Source: Burkholderia cepacia (GTDB lineage Bacteria; Pseudomonadota; Gammaproteobacteria; Burkholderiales; Burkholderiaceae). From it: a DNA stretch of 64,000 nucleotides. Made by a program: the position numbers and the translations under genes. Shown piece by piece: positions 45,953 to 52,831 of this stretch (within the stretch, counting starts at the first letter, position 1; the number at the start of each line of letters is the position of its first letter). The DNA is taken from the NCBI RefSeq assembly GCF_001718835.1, contig NZ_CP013444.1, forward strand, positions 868,001 through 932,000, in the 5' to 3' direction. The notes beneath the pieces were generated by a model, which did not search any database, was not told the origin of the DNA, and worked only from the letters and a program-made list of their open reading frames with translations.

Positions 45953-46855
45953 ATGACCGATTCCGCCGCGCTCGGCCCGTCTTCCGCCGTTTCCATCGAT
46001 CCCGCTGCGCTCGATGCGCTCCACGCGTTCGTCGAACGTCATCCGCGCTTGCTGGTATTGACCGGCGCGGGCATCAGCACCGACTCCGGCATTCCCGGCT
46101 ATCGCGACCGCAACGGCCAATGGATGCGCTCGCCGCCGATCCAGCTCCATGAATTCCTCGGCTCCGATGCCGCACGGCGGCGTTACTGGGCGCGCAGCAT
46201 GATCGGCTGGCCCGTCGTCGGCCGCGCGCAGCCGAACGGGTCGCACGTCGCGCTCGCGCGGCTCGGCAGCGCGGGGCGGATCGAGCGTCTCGTCACGCAG
46301 AACGTCGACGGCCTGCACCAGCGCGCGGGCAGCGGCGACGTGATCGAACTGCACGGCGGCATCGACGGCGTCACGTGCCTCGACTGCGGCGCGCATCATG
46401 CGCGCGCGGCGATCCAGGCCGTGCTCGAAGCGGAGAACCCCGAACTGCTGGGCGCGCAGGCGCAGCCCGCCGCCGACGGCGATGCGCATCTCGAATGGGC
46501 GGGGCTCGATACGTTCCGCATCCCGGCGTGCCCCGCGTGCGGCGGGATGCTGAAGCCGGCGGTCGTGTTCTTCGGCGAAAACGTGCCGCGCGAGCGCGTC
46601 GCCGTGGCCGCCGCGGCGCTCGATGCGGCCGATGCGCTGCTCGTCGTGGGCTCGTCGCTGATGGTGTATTCCGGCTACCGCTTCTGCGTGTGGGCGCAGG
46701 CGCAGCACAAGCCGGTCGCCGCGCTCAATCTCGGCCATACGCGCGCCGATCCGATGCTGACGCTGAAGGTCGAGGCGCGCTGCGCACCCGCGCTCGACGC
46801 GCTGACCGCGCGACTGGGCATTGCCGATTCCGAAACGGAGTGTTGCGCACCATGA
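45953..46855 (+). CDS. Sir2-family NAD-dependent protein deacylase
   Basis: A 300-residue sirtuin. Motifs in order: VLTGAGISTDSGIPGYRDRNG (NAD site), VTQNVDGLHQRAG (catalytic), IELHGG with the catalytic His, zinc pair CLDCGAHH and PACPACGG, KPAVVFFGENVP, and LLVVGSSLMVYSG. It removes acyl groups from lysine using NAD. The order and spacing fit the SIRT4-like (class II) group. The ATG at 45953 was chosen because it precedes the domain by 40 residues; longer frames read through the sRNA terminator. It overlaps the methyltransferase gene by 4 bp. Confidence 0.93.
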   Translation: MTDSAALGPSSAVSIDPAALDALHAFVERHPRLLVLTGAGISTDSGIPGYRDRNGQWMRSPPIQLHEFLGSDAARRRYWARSMIGWPVVGRAQPNGSHVALARLGSAGRIERLVTQNVDGLHQRAGSGDVIELHGGIDGVTCLDCGAHHARAAIQAVLEAENPELLGAQAQPAADGDAHLEWAGLDTFRIPACPACGGMLKPAVVFFGENVPRERVAVAAAALDAADALLVVGSSLMVYSGYRFCVWAQAQHKPVAALNLGHTRADPMLTLKVEARCAPALDALTARLGIADSETECCAP

Positions 46856-47490
46856 CCGGCACGACCCCTGACGATCCGTCGATGCGGCTTTCCGCGCCGG
46901 CGGCCGAACGCAATCGCGGGCCGATCCTCGACGTCTTGCGCCGCGTGTTGCCGGCGAGCGGCCGCGTGCTCGAGATCGCGAGCGGCACGGGCCAACACGT
47001 CGTGCATTTCGCGGCGGGGCTGCCGGGCCTGCACTGGCAACCGAGCGATCCCGACGCGCAGGCGCGGCGCTCGATCGCCGCGTGGATCGCGCAGGCGGGG
47101 CTGTCGAACGTCGACGCGCCGCTGGCGTTCGACGTACGCGACGCGTCTTGGCCGGTCGATACGCTCGACGCGATCGTCTGCATCAACATGATCCACATCT
47201 CGCCGTGGGCCTGCACCGACGCGCTGTTCGCGGGTGCGTCGCGCCTGCTTCGGCCGGGCGGCGTGCTGTTCCTGTACGGGCCGTATCGCCGCGAGGGCCG
47301 GCACACGGCGCCGTCGAACGAGGCATTCGACGCGCAGCTCAGAAGCCGCGACCCGTCGTGGGGTGTGCGCGATCTCGAAACCGTCGTCGCGCTCGGCCTC
47401 GATCGCGGGCTCGACTGCATCGAGGTGGTCGAGATGCCGGCGAACAACCTGAGCGTCGTGTTCCGGCGGCTGCCGCACGCGGAGCAATGA
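46852..47490 (+). CDS. DUF938 class I SAM-dependent methyltransferase-like protein
   Basis: A 212-residue protein of the DUF938 family. It has the SAM-binding GRVLEIASGTGQHVVHFA, then LHWQPSDPDAQARRSI, and AIVCINMIHISPWACTDALF, GVLFLYGPYRREGRHTAPSN, all typical of DUF938. No substrate is known. It is translationally coupled to the sirtuin gene (ATGA overlap at 46852) and closed by a hairpin terminator before gnd. The pairing suggests a two-gene unit, but no functional link is known to me. Confidence 0.9.
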   Translation: MTGTTPDDPSMRLSAPAAERNRGPILDVLRRVLPASGRVLEIASGTGQHVVHFAAGLPGLHWQPSDPDAQARRSIAAWIAQAGLSNVDAPLAFDVRDASWPVDTLDAIVCINMIHISPWACTDALFAGASRLLRPGGVLFLYGPYRREGRHTAPSNEAFDAQLRSRDPSWGVRDLETVVALGLDRGLDCIEVVEMPANNLSVVFRRLPHAEQ

Positions 47491-47539
47491 CACGCAGCCG
47501 CGCATCGCCGCCGGGTTTCCACTATCCTTTCGCCTGTGC

Positions 47540-47572
47540 GCGCGACCCGGTTCGGGTCGCGCCCCGTTTTTT
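47540..47572 (+). terminator. Intrinsic terminator between the DUF938 gene and gnd
   Basis: GCGCGACCCG (47540-47549) pairs with CGGGTCGCGC (47553-47562), followed by CCCG and T6. It ends 16 bp before the gnd start, so gnd's promoter may lie in or before the hairpin, or the hairpin may attenuate gnd. Confidence 0.8.
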
Positions 47573-47587
47573 CCGGAGAATTGACTA

Positions 47588-49000
47588 ATGGGCAAACAAG
47601 CAATCGGTGTGATCGGGCTCGCGGTGATGGGCCGCAATCTCGCACTCAATATCGAGAGCCGCGGTTACGCGGTGTCTGTGTACAACCGCAGCCGCGAGAA
47701 AACCGACGAACTGATCGCCGAATTCCCCGGCCGCAACCTGGTGCCGACCTATACGCTCGAGGAATTCGTCGCGTCGCTCGAAACGCCGCGCCGGATCCTG
47801 ATGATGGTGAAGGCCGGCGAAGCGACCGATGCGACGATCGCATCGCTCAAGCCGCTGCTCGAGAAGGGCGACGTGCTGATCGACGGCGGCAACACGCATT
47901 TCACCGACACGATCCGCCGCAACCAGGAGCTCGCGCAATCGGGCCTGCATTTCATCGGCACCGGCGTGTCGGGCGGCGAAGAGGGCGCGCTGCGCGGCCC
48001 GTCGATCATGCCCGGCGGCCAGCGTGACGCGTACGATCTCGTCGAGCCGATCCTCAAGCAGATCGCCGCGAAGGCGCCGTCGGACGGCGAGCCTTGCGTC
48101 GCCTACATGGGCCCGGACGGTGCGGGCCATTACGTGAAGATGGTCCACAACGGCATCGAATACGGCGACATGCAGCTGATCGCCGAAAGCTATGCGGTGC
48201 TGAAGGACGTCGCGGGCCTGACCAACGACGAGCTCGGCGCGGTGTACACCGAATGGAACCAGGGCGAACTCGACAGCTACCTGATCGAGATCACGTCGAA
48301 GATCTTCGGCAAGAAGGACGAAGAGACCGGCAAGCACCTCGTCGACGTGATCCTCGATCGCGCCGCGCAGAAGGGTACGGGCAAGTGGACGAGCCAGAAC
48401 GCGCTGGATCTCGGCGTGCCGCTGCCGCTGATCACCGAGTCGGTGTTCGCGCGCGTGCTGTCGTCGCTGAAGACCGAGCGTGTCGCGGCCAGCAAGATCC
48501 TGTCGGGCCCGGCCGCCGCGCCGTTCGACGGCGATCGCGCCGCGTTCGTCGAAGCGGTGCGCCGCGCGCTGTACCTGAGCAAGGTGATCTCGTACGCGCA
48601 GGGCTTCGCGCAACTGCGCACGGCATCCGAAGAGTACGGCTGGAACCTCGATCTCGGGACGATCGCGAAGATCTTCCGCGCGGGCTGCATCATCCGCGCG
48701 CGCTTCCTGCAGAAGATCACGGACGCGTACGCGAAGGATCCGGCGCTCGCGAACCTGCTGCTCGATCCGTACTTCAAGGACATCGCGGCGAATTACCAGG
48801 CGTCGCTGCGCGACGTCGTGGTGGCCGCGGTGAAGGCCGGCGTGCCGGTACCGGCGTTCGCGTCGGCCGTCGCGTACTTCGACAGCTATCGTTCCGAGCG
48901 GCTGCCGGCGAACCTTGTGCAGGCGCAGCGAGACTTCTTCGGCGCGCACACGTTCGAGCGTACCGACAAGCCGGGCAGCTTCCACGCAAACTGGTCGTAA
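47588..49000 (+). CDS. gnd: 6-phosphogluconate dehydrogenase (decarboxylating)
   Basis: A 470-residue enzyme of the long, dimeric type. GLAVMGRNLALNIESRGY is the NADP fold; LIDGGNTHFTDT, GTGVSGGEEGALRGPSIMPGG and GAGHYVKMVHNGIEYGDMQLIAE form the active site, with catalytic Lys and Glu in the last; the helical C-terminal domain ends FERTDKPGSFHANWS. It oxidises 6-phosphogluconate to ribulose 5-phosphate, CO2 and NADPH. GTGLSGGEEGAL-like motifs are complete. A single-gene unit. Confidence 0.98.
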   Translation: MGKQAIGVIGLAVMGRNLALNIESRGYAVSVYNRSREKTDELIAEFPGRNLVPTYTLEEFVASLETPRRILMMVKAGEATDATIASLKPLLEKGDVLIDGGNTHFTDTIRRNQELAQSGLHFIGTGVSGGEEGALRGPSIMPGGQRDAYDLVEPILKQIAAKAPSDGEPCVAYMGPDGAGHYVKMVHNGIEYGDMQLIAESYAVLKDVAGLTNDELGAVYTEWNQGELDSYLIEITSKIFGKKDEETGKHLVDVILDRAAQKGTGKWTSQNALDLGVPLPLITESVFARVLSSLKTERVAASKILSGPAAAPFDGDRAAFVEAVRRALYLSKVISYAQGFAQLRTASEEYGWNLDLGTIAKIFRAGCIIRARFLQKITDAYAKDPALANLLLDPYFKDIAANYQASLRDVVVAAVKAGVPVPAFASAVAYFDSYRSERLPANLVQAQRDFFGAHTFERTDKPGSFHANWS

Positions 49001-49034
49001 CGGACCCGCGAGGGTGGCCGAGGGTGGCAATTGT

Positions 49035-49070
49035 TGCGAAAACCTATCGTATCGATAGGGTCTTTTCGCA
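49035..49070. repeat. Long inverted repeat downstream of gnd
   Basis: TGCGAAAA and CCTATCG (49035-49049) pair with CGATAGG and TTTTCGCA (49053-49070) apart from a three-base bulge (GTC). It could terminate gnd or act as an operator; the -10/-35 boxes for the DUF4148 gene follow. Confidence 0.55.
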
Positions 49071-49121
49071 CTAGATCGTGACATTGTTGGCTCCGGGGAA
49101 ACAGTGTTTTCGTTGTTTCAT

Positions 49122-49145
49122 GGTTTTCCCTAGGTGTTCCCGGGA
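49122..49145 (+). promoter_or_regulatory. GGTTTTCCCTA-type half-site upstream of the DUF4148 gene
   Basis: GGTTTTCCCTAGG then TGTTCC and CGGGA. The first 11 bases equal those in the palindrome at 4011-4044, and CGGGA follows at similar distance. It lies 67 bp before the start codon at 49212. Confidence 0.5.
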
Positions 49146-49211
49146 CTAAACTCTGTTCCATCGCTGCAGACATGGTGTGTGCGGCGGAGCAAAAAAATCC
49201 CGGAGGTCATC

Positions 49212-49565
49212 ATGAAATCGCTGATCGCAACGTTCGCCGCAGCTGCCGTTCTCGCCGTTCCCGCCGTCTCGTTCGCCCAACAAAACGGCCCGGTCACCCG
49301 CGACCAGGTCAAGGCCGAGCTGTCGGCGCTGCAACAGGCCGGCTACAAGCTGGGCAGCGACCGCACCACCTATCCGGAAGGCATCCTCGCGGCCGAAGCG
49401 CGCGTGCATCCGCAGCAGAACGTTGCCGCGGCCGACACGAGCGGCTACGGCGCGCAGCCGGCAGCCCAGCAGGAATCGGGCGCGCCGTCGGGCGCCCCGG
49501 CCGCTGGCTGGCCGAACGGGATCAAGCGCGTCGCCGACGGCGCGCCGGTCTACAAGGGTCATTGA
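49212..49565 (+). CDS. DUF4148 family exported protein
   Basis: A 117-residue protein with a signal peptide (MKSLIATFAAAAVLAVPAVS, then FAQ-QN). The DUF4148 core reads PVTRDQVKAELSALQQAGYK then TYPEGILAAEARVHPQQN, and a low-complexity tail ends GIKRVADGAPVYKGH. DUF4148 genes are abundant in Burkholderia; no function is established. The start is firmly set by GGAGG ten bases upstream. It is the intact relative of the split gene at 33408-34862 and the fragment at 33157. A hairpin terminator follows, so it is transcribed alone. Confidence 0.93.
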   Translation: MKSLIATFAAAAVLAVPAVSFAQQNGPVTRDQVKAELSALQQAGYKLGSDRTTYPEGILAAEARVHPQQNVAAADTSGYGAQPAAQQESGAPSGAPAAGWPNGIKRVADGAPVYKGH

Positions 49566-49634
49566 TCGACGCGGCCGCGAGGCCGCGACCGGCTGCCCGC
49601 CGGATTCGATCCTCCCGTCCCGGTCGTCTCCCGC

Positions 49635-49677
49635 AGCCCATCGTTCCACGATAAGGAACGATGGGCTGTTCTCTTTT
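49635..49677 (+). terminator. Intrinsic terminator after the DUF4148 gene
   Basis: AGCCCATCGTTCC (49635-49647) and GGAACGATGGGCT (49655-49667) form a perfect 13-bp stem with a 7-base loop, followed by GTTCTCTTTT. Confidence 0.88.
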
Positions 49678-49816
49678 GTGGCGCGGCGCGGGCTGCGACG
49701 ACCCGGCGCACCGCAAGACTGTTGCCGGCCGCAGGCGCCTGACGCAGCCCCGACCGCCACAAATGGTATCTTTGCCGATCGGAACGACGCAAAACGGGCT
49801 CACGAACCCGCGCGCC

Positions 49817-49833
49817 GTTTCCGATTCGGAAAC
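49817..49833. promoter_or_regulatory. 17-bp palindrome GTTTCCGATTCGGAAAC
   Basis: Perfect 8-bp arms around a single base. It lies in the 380-bp gap (49566-49945) upstream of the lipoprotein gene and is a candidate operator for it. The gap also holds the DUF4148 terminator. No gene is seen in it. Confidence 0.45.
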
Positions 49834-49945
49834 TGCCGGCCGCATCCGCGGTCGGATACTGATTGGTCCGGCCGTCCGGCCGGACATCGTGCGTCGCGCG
49901 CCGGGGGGCGGTGGGCGGCGCAACGACGCAAATCCGGGAGGACCC

Positions 49946-50680
49946 TTGAGAGAACATGATCCCATCCACTTTTCCCCGCAACGCTGGCTGCCGCGGCTGG
50001 CGCTGGCCGCGGCGGCCATCGCGCTGACGGGCTGTACGATGACGCCGTGGACCGATACCTGGCAGCCGTACCGGCCGTCGACGTCGGCCGCGCCGGCGGG
50101 CAGCGTGATCGCCGGCTATTACCGCGTGAATCCGGGCGATACGCTCGCGGGCGTCGCGAACGCGTACGGGCAGCGCGTGCAGGACGTGGCCAGCTGGAAC
50201 CACATGGCGCCGACCGATGCCGTGTATCCCGGCCAGGTGCTGCGCGTCGCGCCGCCGCCTGCGGCGACGTCGATCACGCCGCCTGCTGCCGCGGCGGCGG
50301 CCCAGCCGGGTACGCTGGCGTGGCCCGCATCCGGCGTCGTGGTGGCGCCGTTCGCCGCCGGCAGGTCGCGCGGCATCGTGATCGCCGCGTCCGGGCCCGA
50401 CCATTCGGTGCGGGCCGCGGCGGCCGGACGCGTGGTTTATGCGGGTTCCGGCGTCAAGGCCTACGGCCCGCTCGTGATCCTGAAGCACGAGAACGGGCTC
50501 ATCACGGCCTACGGACACAACGGCAAACTGCTGGTCAACGAAGGCGACGCGGTGCGGACCGGGCAGCCGGTCGCCGAGATGGACACCGATGCGAGCGGGC
50601 GGGCGACGTTCGAGTTCGAAGTGCGCCAGAACGGCAAGGTCGTCGATCCGATGAACTTCCTGCCGCGCAACGGCGGCTGA
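49946..50680 (+). CDS. LysM and LytM (peptidase M23-like) domain lipoprotein, NlpD-like
   Basis: A 244-residue protein beginning at TTG 49946, behind GGGAGGA. It is the only start that places a lipoprotein signal (LPRLALAAAAIALTGC) near the N-terminus. After the lipobox Cys come a LysM domain (YRVNPGDTLAGVANAYGQRVQ) and a LytM fold (RAAAAGRVVYAGSGVKAYGP, LVILKHENGLITAYGHNGKL). The zinc-ligand motifs HxxxD and HxH are altered (GRSRGIVIAA; ATFEFEVRQ), so it should not cut peptidoglycan but may activate amidases, as NlpD and EnvC do. Single gene; outer-membrane anchored. Confidence 0.88.
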   Translation: MREHDPIHFSPQRWLPRLALAAAAIALTGCTMTPWTDTWQPYRPSTSAAPAGSVIAGYYRVNPGDTLAGVANAYGQRVQDVASWNHMAPTDAVYPGQVLRVAPPPAATSITPPAAAAAAQPGTLAWPASGVVVAPFAAGRSRGIVIAASGPDHSVRAAAAGRVVYAGSGVKAYGPLVILKHENGLITAYGHNGKLLVNEGDAVRTGQPVAEMDTDASGRATFEFEVRQNGKVVDPMNFLPRNGG

Positions 50681-50732
50681 CCGGGCTGGCCGGGGCGTGT
50701 GCGCCGCAGCGTGCGCATGCGTCGGCCGCCGC

Positions 50733-51374
50733 TCATCCGTCCTTCGTCGCCGGCACTTCGACGGCCGGTTTCGACCGGTTGCCGAGCCAGCAGATTGCCA
50801 GTGCGAGGGCGGCCGAGCCAAGCGCGATCAGCGTGCATTGCAGCGCGACCGGCAGGTAGCCATGCGGCCGCGGATCGACGAACGGGTACGGATACCAGTT
50901 CTCCAGCGCACCGCGCACGAGCGTGTAACCGAGATAGACGACCGGAAAGGCGAGCCACGCGAACGCGCTGCGCCGCGGGATCGGCAGGCGCGGCTCCACG
51001 TACAGCCAGTCGCACAGCACGACGAGCGGCACGATCCGGTGCAGCACCCAGTTGTGGTAGGCCGGTGTGATGTGCAGGAGCGCGTCGGACCGCGCGAGCA
51101 GGAGCTCGTAGACGATCGCGGTAATCAGGACGTACAGCACCGCGGCGCCGCGCATCGATTCGTAGCGCGCGGACCCGAGGCGAGCCGCCCGCCGCAGCCC
51201 CGCGAACAGCATCGCGGCCGCGTAGAGGCTGCTCAGTTGCGTGAAGTAGCTCAGGTAGTTGCCGACGTGAGACATCGGCATGTCCAGGCGGCCTGCGATG
51301 CTGTGCAACGTCGTCGACACCGCGAGCAACGCGGCAGTCAGCCGGTAGGCCGCAACGAAGAACGCCTTGCTCAT
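50733..51374 (-). CDS. Pr6Pr-family membrane protein
   Basis: A 213-residue protein with six predicted hydrophobic helices: MSKAFFVAAYRLTAALLAVS, then YFTQLSSLYAAAMLFAGL, YVLITAIVYELLL, HNWVLHRIVPLVVLCDWLY and WLAFPVVYLGYTLVRG. The spacing and the motif NWYPYPFVDP match the Pr6Pr (FAR-17a/AIG1-like) family, whose function in bacteria is unknown. The ATG at 51374 begins the first helix directly; the longer frame has no domain. Divergent from the cytochrome b gene with 227 bp between. Confidence 0.8.
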   Translation of the reverse strand: MSKAFFVAAYRLTAALLAVSTTLHSIAGRLDMPMSHVGNYLSYFTQLSSLYAAAMLFAGLRRAARLGSARYESMRGAAVLYVLITAIVYELLLARSDALLHITPAYHNWVLHRIVPLVVLCDWLYVEPRLPIPRRSAFAWLAFPVVYLGYTLVRGALENWYPYPFVDPRPHGYLPVALQCTLIALGSAALALAICWLGNRSKPAVEVPATKDG

Positions 51375-51601
51375 GATGCGGTACGACGGACGACGCTGAA
51401 GACTCCATCGTGCCACAGTCGGATCCGCATGGCGCACGATTCTGCACCCTCGTCGCGCGAGGTCGGCGCGACCGAATCGTCGGATATTTGATCCCGCCCG
51501 TCGAATCCCGCTGCCCGTGCCGCTACAATCGCTGCAGCATGCCGTGCACCGGCCGGCCCACGGCAAGCTGTCCCACCCCCGCATACAACACGAGACGAAG
51601 C

Positions 51602-52138
51602 ATGAGAAACATCCTCGCGAAACAGACGCGCTACAGCTCGCCCGCGATCTTCTTCCACTGGGCCGTGTTCCTGCTGGTGGCGCTGGCCTACCTGGCCATC
51701 GAGATCCGCGGGCCGAAAGGCAGCGACAGCCGGGTGTTCTGGATGAACGTGCACCTCACCGCGGGCACGCTCGTGCTCGTGCTGTCGGTGCTGCGGATCG
51801 TCTGGCGGGCGGTCAGCCGCGTGCCGGAGCCGATGCGGCAGCCCGCGCTGCTGCAATGGCTCGCGCGGCTGACCCACGTCGCACTGTACGCGTTCATCAT
51901 CGCGCAGCCGCTGCTCGGCATCCTGATGATCAACCTGGGCGGGAAGCCCGTGTCGCTCGACTGGCTCGGCGTGTCGTTCACGCTGTTCGGCCCCGACAAG
52001 GCGCTGCGGCCGACGATCAAGGAAGCGCACGAGCTGATCGGCAACGCGTTCTATTTCGTGATCGGACTGCACGCGCTGGCCGCGCTCTACCATCACTTCT
52101 TCCTGCGGGACGGCATGCTGAAGCGCATGGCGCCCTGA
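51602..52138 (+). CDS. Cytochrome b561 family protein
   Basis: A 178-residue four-helix membrane cytochrome. MRNILAKQTRYSSPAIFFHW carries the first conserved His (FFHW), FWMNVHLTAGTLVLVLSVLRI the second, RLTHVALYAFIIAQPLLGILM the third, and KEAHELIGNAFYFVIGLHALAALYHHF the remaining ones. This is the b561 pattern with two haems. It would shuttle electrons between quinol and a periplasmic acceptor. No electron-donor gene is adjacent. RBS unclear (GACGAAGC). A perfect long hairpin lies 25 bp after its stop. Confidence 0.92.
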   Translation: MRNILAKQTRYSSPAIFFHWAVFLLVALAYLAIEIRGPKGSDSRVFWMNVHLTAGTLVLVLSVLRIVWRAVSRVPEPMRQPALLQWLARLTHVALYAFIIAQPLLGILMINLGGKPVSLDWLGVSFTLFGPDKALRPTIKEAHELIGNAFYFVIGLHALAALYHHFFLRDGMLKRMAP

Positions 52139-52162
52139 TCTGCGGTCGCGGCCACCGCACAA

Positions 52163-52212
52163 GCGAACCGGGGGCGCATGGTTGTTCATGCAACCATGCG
52201 CCCCCGGTTCGC
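52163..52212. repeat. Perfect 22-bp inverted repeat after the cytochrome b561 gene
   Basis: Arms at 52163-52184 and 52191-52212 are perfectly complementary over 22 bp (starting GCGAACCGGGGGCGCATGG) with loop TTCATG. No T-tract follows, so it is a poor intrinsic terminator despite its stability. It may protect the mRNA 3' end or bind a protein. Confidence 0.85.
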
Positions 52213-52295
52213 ATTGTGGATGCGCAGGCTGGCCATTGTGCTGAACATTCTGTAACATCCCGTCTGATTTACATTCTGCTTACCCGGCGCCACGC

Positions 52296-52661
52296 ATGAC
52301 GAACCGACATCGCAACCTGACCGCCTGGCTTGGCGTGCTCGCGATCTGGTTCGCGATCGCGGCGCCGCTGGTGTCGCAGTGGCGCGTCGCGCAGGCGGCT
52401 GCGCCCGACGCAATCGTCTGCAGTGCAGAGCATGGCGGTCATCGCGCGTCCGGCGCAGGCAATGCGCACCATGCGCTGCATCTCGATGCGTGCGGCTACT
52501 GCGGCTTCTTCGCGCACAGTCCCGCGATCGGCGGCGTTTCCGCCGCGCCGGCGCCTCTCTCCGTCATTTCTGCCACGTCCGCGGCCGCGCCTGTCGCCGT
52601 CGCCGCGAGCGTCGCACGCTATCCGCGCGCCTATCCACGCGCGCCGCCCGAGAACGCCTGA
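52296..52661 (+). CDS. DUF2946 family protein
   Basis: A 121-residue protein with a hydrophobic N-terminal segment (LTAWLGVLAIWFAIAAPLVS) and a cysteine/histidine-rich middle: VCSAEHGGHRA, then HHALHLDACGYCGFFAHSPA, and a variable tail. C-x2-C with several His fits metal binding. DUF2946 genes are known to me next to copper-type TonB receptors, as here, where the receptor begins about 170 bp downstream on the same strand. Role in copper handling is inference. Confidence 0.85.
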   Translation: MTNRHRNLTAWLGVLAIWFAIAAPLVSQWRVAQAAAPDAIVCSAEHGGHRASGAGNAHHALHLDACGYCGFFAHSPAIGGVSAAPAPLSVISATSAAAPVAVAASVARYPRAYPRAPPENA

Positions 52662-52831
52662 CGCGTTTTCTTCCGGTCTCATTTTCTTGCCGCCATCCGT
52701 GCGATCCGTCGATCGCGTGGAGGGCGTCACTCGGGCTTTCGATCATGATTCGCTTCCCCTTGTGCGCGCAATCGGCGTCGCGCAATGCTTCGCGCATAAC
52801 CCGCAATACCCCTTCGCGGCGCCTGCCGCTG

